Below, piece by piece: positions 50,912 to 56,823 of a stretch of DNA of 56,823 nucleotides (position 1 is its first letter; the number at the start of each line of letters is the position of its first letter). Below the pieces are notes generated by a model. It saw nothing but the letters and a program-made list of their open reading frames with translations, did no database searches and was not told the DNA's origin. The DNA is from Gemmatimonadetes bacterium 13_1_40CM_69_22 (GTDB taxonomy: Bacteria > Gemmatimonadota > Gemmatimonadetes > Gemmatimonadales > GWC2-71-9): contig MNEL01000048.1 of NCBI GenBank assembly GCA_001917665.1, positions 1-56,823 of the forward strand, given 5' to 3'. The position numbers were made by a program, and so were the translations under genes.

Positions 50912-52330
50912 TTAAGCCCCCCCGCCGGGAGCGAATAGCTTGCGTAGCTCCTCTAGCTGATCTTCCACGGACTTACGCGACGCCCCGCCGGGCGTGGCGC
51001 GCCCTTCCACGCTGTCCTCCCAGGTGCCCAGCTGCGCCAGCGCCGCGCCGAGGGCGGGGTGGATGCTTGCCGCTACGGCCTGCGGCACTTGGTCGAGCGG
51101 CACCCCCGAACGCTCGGCCTCCCGGACCAGCGTCCCCACGAGGCGGTGGCTCTCGCGGAACGGCACACCGGCCTCGACCAGGAGGTCGGCCATGTCGGTG
51201 GCGCGGAGCGACGCGTCGAGCGCGGCCTGCATACGCTGCCGGTCGACGCTCAGCGAGGCGACGGCGCCCGTCACGGCCGGAAGCACCACCGCGAGGGTGT
51301 CGCAGGCGTCGAACAGCAACGCCTTGTCCTCTTGCAAGTCCTTCGAGTAACCGGCCGGAATCCCCTTGAGGGTCGCGAGCAGCGCCACGAGATCGCCGAG
51401 CAGCCGGGCCGACTTGGCCCGCGCGAGCTCGAAGACGTCGGGATTGCGCTTCTGCGGCATCAGGCTCGAGCCGGTGCTGAAGTCGTCGGCGAGCCGCACG
51501 AAACCGTACTCCGAGCTCGCGTACTGGACCAGCTCCGCGCCTAGCCGCGAGAGGTGGGTGCCCACCAGGGCGATGTGGAACAGCACCTCGGCGACGAAGT
51601 CGCGGTCGCCGGTGGCGTCGAGCGCGTTGGCGGAGAGCGAGCGGAACCCGAGTGCTTCCTTGAGGAGCACGCGGTCGACGGGAAAGCCCGAGCCCGCGAG
51701 CGCGCCGGAGCCGAGCGGCAGCTCCGCCACGCGGCGCCGCGCGTCGGCGAGCCGCTGGCGATCCCGCACGAGCGGCCACGCATGGGCGAGCAGGACGTAG
51801 GCCCAGCGCACGGGCTGCGCCCGCTGGCCATGGGTGTAGCCGGGGAGGATCTGGTCGACCCCTTCCCGGGCGCGCGCGACGAGCGTACGGCCGAGCGTCG
51901 CCAAGTCGGCGTCGAGCTGGTCGATCGCGTCGAGCGTCCAGAGACGCAGGTCGGTCGCGACCTGATCGTTGCGGGAGCGGCCGGTGTGCAGCTTCCCGGC
52001 CGCGGCGCCGACTTCCTCGTACAGCAGCCGCTCCACCAGGGTATGCACATCTTCGTCGGGCGCGCCCAGGGCTGCGCCGTCCGCCAGCCGCTCGGCCACA
52101 CGGTCCAAGCCGTCCAGGAGCTGGGACTCTTCGGCCGGTGTCAGCACGCCGACCCGCCGCAGCGCGTGCACCCACGCCTTGCTGGCGGTCACGTCCTGCG
52201 GCCACAACCGGTGGTCCACCGGCAGACTGCGGTTCAAGGCGTCGAGCGCCTCGCTCGGCCCCAGGCTGAAGCGGCCGCCCCACATCTGGTGCGGGGCGGG
52301 GGCATGTGTCTCGGTGGGGGGACGGGTCAT
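50912..52330 (-). CDS. argH: Argininosuccinate lyase
   Basis: A 472-residue enzyme splitting argininosuccinate into arginine and fumarate, the last step of arginine synthesis. The fumarase-family signature GSSLMPQKRNPDVFELARAKS is intact, together with MWGGRFSLGPSEALDALN, HTGRSRNDQVATDLRLW and LPGYTHGQRAQPVRWAY. The ATG 52330 overlaps the argG stop (TGATG), which shows the start and the two-gene operon. The reading frame stays open upstream but there encodes antisense-like sequence inside argG. Confidence 0.96.
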   Translation of the reverse strand: MTRPPTETHAPAPHQMWGGRFSLGPSEALDALNRSLPVDHRLWPQDVTASKAWVHALRRVGVLTPAEESQLLDGLDRVAERLADGAALGAPDEDVHTLVERLLYEEVGAAAGKLHTGRSRNDQVATDLRLWTLDAIDQLDADLATLGRTLVARAREGVDQILPGYTHGQRAQPVRWAYVLLAHAWPLVRDRQRLADARRRVAELPLGSGALAGSGFPVDRVLLKEALGFRSLSANALDATGDRDFVAEVLFHIALVGTHLSRLGAELVQYASSEYGFVRLADDFSTGSSLMPQKRNPDVFELARAKSARLLGDLVALLATLKGIPAGYSKDLQEDKALLFDACDTLAVVLPAVTGAVASLSVDRQRMQAALDASLRATDMADLLVEAGVPFRESHRLVGTLVREAERSGVPLDQVPQAVAASIHPALGAALAQLGTWEDSVEGRATPGGASRKSVEDQLEELRKLFAPGGGA

Positions 52331-53562
52331 CAGTCGGCCGCCGCGCCGACGTCTTGCTCCCGACGAACCGCGTCGAGGCCGGCCCCGATCTTGATCGCGA
52401 GGCCGTAGAGATGAATGAAGCCCTCGGCGTCCTTCTGGTCGTAGACGTTGTCCTTGCCGAACGTGGCGTAGGACGGCTGGTACAGCGCGTACGGGCTGTC
52501 CCGGCCGGCTACGATGACGCTTCCCTTGTACAGCTTGAGCCGCACGGTCCCGGTGACGCGCTTCTGGGTGCTGGTCACGAGTGCGTCGAGCGCCTCGCGC
52601 TCGGGCGTCCACCAGCGCCCGTCGTACACCAGGTCGGCGTAGCGGAGGGCGACCTCGTCCTTGAGACGCAAGGTGCGCCGGTCGAGCACCAGCTGCTCGA
52701 GCTCGCGGTGCGCGGCGTAGAGCAGCGTGCCGCCGGGCGTTTCGTAGACGCCGCGGGACTTCATCCCCACGAGACGATCTTCAACCACATCGACGCGTCC
52801 GACGCCGTGCTCGCCCGCGACGTCGTTCAGGGTCTCGAGCAGCTCGACAGGCCCGAGCGGCACGTGATCCACCGAGACCGGGGTCCCTTCCTCGAAGCCG
52901 ATGTGCACGACGACGGGCTCCGCCGGGGCGTCGAGCGGGTTCTTGGTCATCACGAAGATGTCTTCAGGAGCTTCTTGGGAGGGGTCTTCGAGGATGCCGC
53001 CTTCGTGGGAGCAATGCCACAGGTTCCGATCGGTGGAGTACGGCTTGTCCAGAGTCGCCTGGACCGGGATACCCTTCGCCTTCACGTAGGCGATCAAGTC
53101 CTCGCGGCCCTGGAACGTCCACTCCCGCCAGGGCGCGATGACCTGCAGCTCGGGCGCGAGGGCGGCGTAGGTTAACTCGAAGCGGACCTGATCGTTCCCC
53201 TTCCCGGTACAGCCGTGGGCGACGGCCTCGGCGCCGATGCGCTGGGCGAGGGCGACCTGGTGGGCTGCCGTCGCCGGGCGCGCCATCGAGGTGCCGAGGA
53301 GGTAGGTGCGCGCGTACACCGCGCCGGCACGGAGCGTGCGGAACACGAAGTCCCGCACGAACTCCTCGCGGAGGTCTTCGATTACGCAGTCCGTCGCGCC
53401 GGAGCGCTTCGCTTTCTCGACCAGTCCGGTGAGCTCCCCCGCCCCCTGCCCCACGTCGGCGGCAAAGCACACGACCCGGGCGCCGTACTGCTCGCGCAGC
53501 CAGGGCACGATCGCCGACGTATCCAGTCCGCCCGAATATGCCAGAACCACCAGCGGCCCCAT
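52330..53562 (-). CDS. argG: Argininosuccinate synthase
   Basis: A 410-residue ATP-dependent enzyme joining citrulline and aspartate. The P-loop-like motif [11 protein letters not shown] is near the N-terminus; further markers are [36 protein letters not shown] and [25 protein letters not shown] ribosome-binding site lies 4 nt before the ATG at 53562. It is transcribed from a promoter with a perfect -35 box and an operator at 53580-53627. Together with argH it forms the last two steps of arginine synthesis. Confidence 0.97.
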   Translation of the reverse strand: MGPLVVLAYSGGLDTSAIVPWLREQYGARVVCFAADVGQGAGELTGLVEKAKRSGATDCVIEDLREEFVRDFVFRTLRAGAVYARTYLLGTSMARPATAAHQVALAQRIGAEAVAHGCTGKGNDQVRFELTYAALAPELQVIAPWREWTFQGREDLIAYVKAKGIPVQATLDKPYSTDRNLWHCSHEGGILEDPSQEAPEDIFVMTKNPLDAPAEPVVVHIGFEEGTPVSVDHVPLGPVELLETLNDVAGEHGVGRVDVVEDRLVGMKSRGVYETPGGTLLYAAHRELEQLVLDRRTLRLKDEVALRYADLVYDGRWWTPEREALDALVTSTQKRVTGTVRLKLYKGSVIVAGRDSPYALYQPSYATFGKDNVYDQKDAEGFIHLYGLAIKIGAGLDAVRREQDVGAAAD

Positions 53563-53579
53563 GTCGCGCTCCTCGTGGG

Positions 53580-53627
53580 TTTATGCAAACGGATGCATAA
53601 ACATACATGCGCGAGGAGCGCTGTCAA
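53580..53627 (-). promoter_or_regulatory. argG promoter overlapped by an operator palindrome
   Basis: On the minus strand a perfect -35 TTGACA (53627-53622), a 16-bp spacer and TATGTT (53605-53600) form a strong promoter. Overlapping the -10 and downstream is a perfect inverted repeat, TTTATGCA (53580-53587) and TGCATAAA (53594-53601), with a 6-bp spacer. Two overlapping ARG-box-like 14-mers (TGCAAACGGATGCA at 53584-53597 and TGCATAAACATACA at 53594-53607) can be drawn, each with one mismatch to TGCAT-N4-ATGCA. ArgR-type repression by arginine is a good hypothesis, but no argR gene is in the window. Confidence 0.6.
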
Positions 53628-53680
53628 CGCCCCCTCGAGTCTAGCGCCGGCGCGGGCACGCACCGATCTTTTCGGTCCCG

Positions 53681-54271
53681 ATGAACCGGCGAGACCTGCT
53701 CCACGTCCTCGGCGCCGCGGCCGCGACCGGCGCGCTGGCCGGGCTTCCGGCGCAGCGGCTGCTCGCCGCCGGACGGCGGCTCCACCGCCGCGCGCGGCGC
53801 GGCGGCCTGCAGGTGCTCGATCCGCACCAGCGCGAGACGGTGGCCACGATCGCCGAGCTGATCATCCCGGCAACCGATACCCCAGGCGCCCGCGCCGCGC
53901 GGGTCCACGAGTTCATCGACACGCTGCTCGCGGACTGGTCGCCGGACGACGAGCGGGCGCGGTTTCTCGCGGGCCTCGCGGATGTGGACGCGCGCGCCCG
54001 GGCGGCGTTCGGGGCGGACTTCCTCGGTGCCACCGAGGCGCAACGCGTCACGCTCGTCACGCAGCTCGATGCCGAGGCGCAGGCCGCCCGCCCGGCGACG
54101 CCCGATTCCCGGCAGCCGCCTTTCTTCCAGCAAATGAAGTTCCTCACGGTGTTTGGTTACTGCACGTCGGAGGTCGGAGCCAAGGCCGAGCTGCATTACG
54201 AGACGATTCCGGGTGCCTACGACGGCTGCCGGCCATTCGGCGGCTGGCGCGCCAACCCGGGAGACTTCTGA
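53681..54271 (+). CDS. Gluconate 2-dehydrogenase subunit 3-like protein, Tat-exported
   Basis: A 196-residue protein with a Tat-type signal (NRRDLLHVLGAAAATGALAGL). Homology to the small subunit of membrane-bound gluconate 2-dehydrogenase covers about 45-190: LDPHQRETVATIAELIIPATDTPGARAARV, then FFQQMKFLTVFGYCTSEVGAK and YDGCRPFGGW. The small subunit helps assemble or export the flavoprotein encoded next. The stop overlaps the following ATG (TGATG). The actual sugar substrate is unknown. Confidence 0.88.
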   Translation: MNRRDLLHVLGAAAATGALAGLPAQRLLAAGRRLHRRARRGGLQVLDPHQRETVATIAELIIPATDTPGARAARVHEFIDTLLADWSPDDERARFLAGLADVDARARAAFGADFLGATEAQRVTLVTQLDAEAQAARPATPDSRQPPFFQQMKFLTVFGYCTSEVGAKAELHYETIPGAYDGCRPFGGWRANPGDF

Positions 54272-55956
54272 TGCCCGCGCCCAGCTTCGACGCGATCGTC
54301 GTCGGCTCCGGCATCTCGGGCGGCTGGGCGGCCAAGGAGCTATGCGAGCGCGGACTCACCACCCTCGTCCTCGAGGCGGGGCGGCCGATCGATCCCGCCC
54401 GCGACTACGTGGAGCACGTGCCGCCCTGGGAGATGAAGTTCCGCGGCATGGGCGACCGCAAGGCGCTCGAGCGCGACCAGTTCATCCAGCGCCATTGCTA
54501 CGCGTGCAACGAGTACAGCGGCAAGTTCTTCGTCAACGACCGCGAGAACCCGTACACGTTCGATCCCGCGAAGCCGTTTCACTGGATCCGGGGCCGCCAG
54601 GTCGGCGGCCGCTCCATCATGTGGGGCCGCCAGGTGTACCGCTGGAGCGACCTCGACTTCGGCGCCAACGGGCGCGACGGGTTCGGCGTGGACTGGCCGA
54701 TCCGCTACGCCGACATCGCCCCGTGGTACGACCATGTGGAGCGGTTCGTCGGGGTGAGCGGCGAGCGTTTGGGGTTGTCCCAGCTTCCCGACGGGCAGTT
54801 CCTGCCGCCGATGGCGTTGAATTGCGCCGAGCAGGTGGTGAAGGAAGGGATGGCGAAGCGCTTCGGCGGTGAGCGCGTCCTCACGATCGGCCGCGTCGCC
54901 ATCCTCACGGTGCCACACGGTGGGCGCGCGGCGTGCCACTACTGCGGCCCTTGCGAGCGCGGCTGCATCACGCACTCCTATTTCAACAGCATCGGGACGA
55001 CGCTCCCCGCGGCGCGCGTCACCGGTCGTCTCACGCTGCGACCCTACAGCGTCGTCCACAGCGTGATCTACGACGCAGAGCGCGATCGCGCGGCGGGAGT
55101 ACGCGTGATCGACGCGCAGACGCGGGAACCGCTCGAGTTCCGGGCGCGCGTGATCTTTCTGTGCGCCTCGACGCTCGAGTCCACGCGCATCCTGCTCAAC
55201 TCGAAGACCCCGCGCTTCGCCACCGGGCTCGCCAACTCGAGCGGGGAGCTCGGCCGGAACCTCATGGACCACGCGATGGGCGGTGGCGCCAACGGCACGA
55301 TCCCGGGATTCGAGGACCGCGCCCCCCACGGGCACCGCCCGAACGGCATCTACGTGCCCCGGTTCCGCAACGTGAAGGGCAGCGAGCCCGATTTTCTGCG
55401 CGGCTACGGGTTCCAGGGCGGCGGCGGACGCGCGGGGTGGGACCGCGTCGCGTCGCAGCCGGGCTTCGGGCGCGAGCTGAAGCAGGCGCTGCGCACGCCG
55501 GGGCCGTGGCACTTCGGCTTCTACGGATTCGGCGAGTGTCTGCCGCGCCCCACCAACTACGTGGAGCTCGACCCCCAGACGGTGGACGCCTGGGGGGTTC
55601 CGGCGCTGCGGATCCATTGCGAGTGGAGCGACAACGAGCGGAAGCTGCTGCACGACATGTCGGTCACGGCCGCCGAGATGCTCGAGGCCGGGGGGGCCCG
55701 TGACATCGCGCCGTTCGTGGACGACAACCCTCCGGGCTTGACCATCCACGAGATGGGCACCGCCCGTATGGGCCGCGATCCGAAAACGTCGGTGTTGAAC
55801 GCACACAACCAGTGCCACGACGTGAAAAACGTGTTCGTCACCGACGGCGCCTGCATGGCGTCGACGGCGTGTCAAAACCCGTCCATCACGTACATGGCGC
55901 TCACGGCGCGGGCGGCGGCGTATGCAGTGGAGGCGATGAAACGGAGAGAACTGTAG
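54271..55956 (+). CDS. GMC-family oxidoreductase (gluconate dehydrogenase-like flavoprotein)
   Basis: A 561-residue FAD enzyme for sugar or alcohol oxidation. The N-terminal dinucleotide motif is VVGSGISGGWAAKELCERG. The substrate and cofactor regions GRQVGGRSIMWGRQVYRWSDLDF and YCGPCERGCITHSYFNS are typical of the gluconate/2-keto-sugar dehydrogenase group. The C-terminal part has GTARMGRDPKTSVLN and the active-site segment CQNPSITYMALTARAA. It lacks its own signal peptide, so it is probably exported by the Tat system together with the small subunit. No cytochrome subunit follows. Confidence 0.92.
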   Translation: MPAPSFDAIVVGSGISGGWAAKELCERGLTTLVLEAGRPIDPARDYVEHVPPWEMKFRGMGDRKALERDQFIQRHCYACNEYSGKFFVNDRENPYTFDPAKPFHWIRGRQVGGRSIMWGRQVYRWSDLDFGANGRDGFGVDWPIRYADIAPWYDHVERFVGVSGERLGLSQLPDGQFLPPMALNCAEQVVKEGMAKRFGGERVLTIGRVAILTVPHGGRAACHYCGPCERGCITHSYFNSIGTTLPAARVTGRLTLRPYSVVHSVIYDAERDRAAGVRVIDAQTREPLEFRARVIFLCASTLESTRILLNSKTPRFATGLANSSGELGRNLMDHAMGGGANGTIPGFEDRAPHGHRPNGIYVPRFRNVKGSEPDFLRGYGFQGGGGRAGWDRVASQPGFGRELKQALRTPGPWHFGFYGFGECLPRPTNYVELDPQTVDAWGVPALRIHCEWSDNERKLLHDMSVTAAEMLEAGGARDIAPFVDDNPPGLTIHEMGTARMGRDPKTSVLNAHNQCHDVKNVFVTDGACMASTACQNPSITYMALTARAAAYAVEAMKRREL

Positions 55957-55966
55957 GGTCTGAGGA

Positions 55967-56100
55967 CCAGGGTTTAGGGACTAGGGACTAAGGAGAAACC
56001 AACGATGACCAGTCGACGCGACTTCACGAAGACACTCAGTGCCGCGGCCCTGGGGTACGTCTTTCGCCCCCTAGCCCCTAGTCCCCAGCCCCTAGCCCCT
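55967..56100. repeat. Heptad-period inverted-arm repeat element around a start codon
   Basis: Left arm, 7-bp units TAGGGAC (55975-55981), TAGGGAC (55982-55988) and TAAGGAG (55989-55995). The third unit serves as the ribosome-binding site of the next gene. Right arm, CCCTAGC, CCCTAGT, CCCCAGC, CCCTAGC (56069-56096), lies within the coding sequence after the Tat signal. The arms are roughly complementary and 73 bp apart. The motif differs from that at 21.9 and 45 kb, but the period and arrangement are alike. Confidence 0.75.
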
Positions 56101-56823
56101 CGGCGCAAGCTCGACCGCATCGGGCTCCAGCTGTACACGGTGCGGCACGAGCTGGAGAAGGATTTCGAAGCGACGATCGCCAAGGTGGCCGCGGCGGGCT
56201 ACCAGGAAGTCGAGTTCGCGGGCTACTTCGGGAAGTCGCCGGCCGACGTGAAGGCCCTGCTCGATCACCACGGCTTGACGGCGCCATCGGCGCACATCCC
56301 ATCGCTCGCGCCCGACCAATGGCGCGCGTCGCTCGACGCGGCGAAGGCGATCGGCCACCAGTACGTGGTCGTGCCGTGGATTCCCGCGGAGGCGCGCAAG
56401 AACCTGGACGGCTTCAAGCGGGTCGCCCAGGACTTCAACCGCGCGGCGGCCCAGGCCCACGACGCCGGCTTACAGTTCGCCTACCACAACCACGACTTCG
56501 AGTTCGCACCGATGGAGGGCCGCCTCCCGTACGACGTGCTACTCGAGGCGACCGACCCCAAGCTGGTGCAGCTCGAGATCGACCTGTACTGGATCACCAA
56601 GGGCGGGCAGGATCCCCTCAAGTACTTCGCGCGCTGGCCCGGCCGGATCCCGCTGGTCCACGTCAAGGACTCGGGCGGGCCGCCCGACAATAAGATGATG
56701 GACGTCGGCGCCGGAACGATCGACTGGAAGAAGATCTTCGCGCGGGAAGACCAGGCCGGAATCCGCCACGCCTTCGTCGAGCACGATCAGCCGGCCGACG
56801 CGTTCGCGTCGATCAAGGCGAGC
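56005..56823 (+). CDS. Sugar phosphate isomerase/epimerase-like protein, Tat-exported (partial)
   Basis: The first 273 residues; the gene runs off the right edge. A Tat signal (SRRDFTKTLSAAALG) precedes a TIM-barrel AP-endonuclease-2/xylose-isomerase-like domain: IGLQLYTVRHELEKDFEATI, GYQEVEFAGYFG, YVVVPWIPAEARKNLDGF, FAYHNHDFEF, LEIDLYWITKGG, IPLVHVKDSGG and VEHDQPAD, with metal-ligand Glu/Asp/His residues. The ATG 56005 has AAGGAG 9 nt upstream. The segment between signal and barrel (RPLAPSPQPLAPRR) is encoded by the repeat arm. Similar proteins are found with GMC oxidoreductases. The reaction is not known. Confidence 0.85.
   Translation, partial: MTSRRDFTKTLSAAALGYVFRPLAPSPQPLAPRRKLDRIGLQLYTVRHELEKDFEATIAKVAAAGYQEVEFAGYFGKSPADVKALLDHHGLTAPSAHIPSLAPDQWRASLDAAKAIGHQYVVVPWIPAEARKNLDGFKRVAQDFNRAAAQAHDAGLQFAYHNHDFEFAPMEGRLPYDVLLEATDPKLVQLEIDLYWITKGGQDPLKYFARWPGRIPLVHVKDSGGPPDNKMMDVGAGTIDWKKIFAREDQAGIRHAFVEHDQPADAFASIKAS

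Noticed and set aside
53215-54270. Long plus-strand frame leading into the GMC oxidoreductase
   Set aside because: It is antisense to argG and out of frame over the small-subunit gene; the GMC start is the ATG at 54271 with a TGATG overlap.

Overview
The window is dense, GC-rich bacterial DNA, about 66-70% GC by eye. It has tightly packed operons with 4-bp or longer start/stop overlaps, frequent GTG starts, many secreted proteins whose signal peptides end in GAQ/RAQ, Gram-negative outer-membrane barrels, and a PEGA-tailed Ser/Thr kinase. I infer a soil or sediment Gemmatimonadota-like organism, perhaps from a metagenome assembly. No rRNA, CRISPR array, prophage or transposase was seen.

Layout. 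0.26-2.3 kb: a CPA2-type antiporter. 2.4-4.9 kb: a damaged stretch with a tRNA-like remnant, a frameshifted 5'-truncated corC, a 5'-truncated secF and the 3' end of a serine-hydrolase gene; the joins look like deletions or assembly artefacts. 5.0-6.5 kb: three small genes, two of them divergent paralogues of an SH3-like/zinc-ribbon family. 6.5-11.4 kb: a leftward operon of an Ig/PPC exoprotein, a Ser/Thr kinase, a TPR-like secreted protein and a small barrel. 11.4-18.3 kb: a MoxR/DUF58/DUF4350/DUF4129/membrane-protein operon divergent from an RDD-SpoIIM fusion. 18.3-20.1 kb: a two-gene unit with a HisKA-only microprotein, then an M50 protease. 20.2-27.2 kb: rho-ruvX-mltG, thiE divergent from aroH, an RlmI-like methyltransferase, a CDF transporter and a degenerate methyltransferase. 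27.3-33.3 kb: a large formate dehydrogenase alpha subunit, an atypical SDR, and the tdh-kbl threonine-to-glycine pathway. 33.5-34.8 kb: a double-barrel outer-membrane protein. 34.8-39.8 kb: a leftward operon of acyl-CoA ligase, NYN-LOTUS-RGG protein, mpg and M19 dipeptidase. 40.0-44.6 kb: a GntR(YtrA)/ABC operon with two paralogous secreted proteins of unknown function. 44.6-50.2 kb: yjbQ, then an NtrYX-type two-component system with a barrel protein and DUF4390. 50.3-53.6 kb: argG-argH-HNH, with a strong promoter and overlapping operator. 53.7-56.8 kb: a Tat-exported GMC dehydrogenase pair and a Tat-exported sugar isomerase that runs off the window.

The most unusual signal is a set of short arrays with an exact 7-bp period. 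At mltG, at the yjbQ/histidine-kinase gap and at the last gene they form two inverted arms; a single arm lies between the SDR gene and tdh, and a degenerate pair may lie near 26.95 kb. All sit at gene starts or gene junctions. In mltG and the last gene the downstream arm is translated as part of the signal-peptide region, and in the last gene the third heptad is the ribosome-binding site. Other notable points are the NYN-LOTUS-RGG protein, the ABC operon with its paralogous partners, the lone HisKA microprotein, and a perfect palindrome that supplies the stop codons of two convergent genes.
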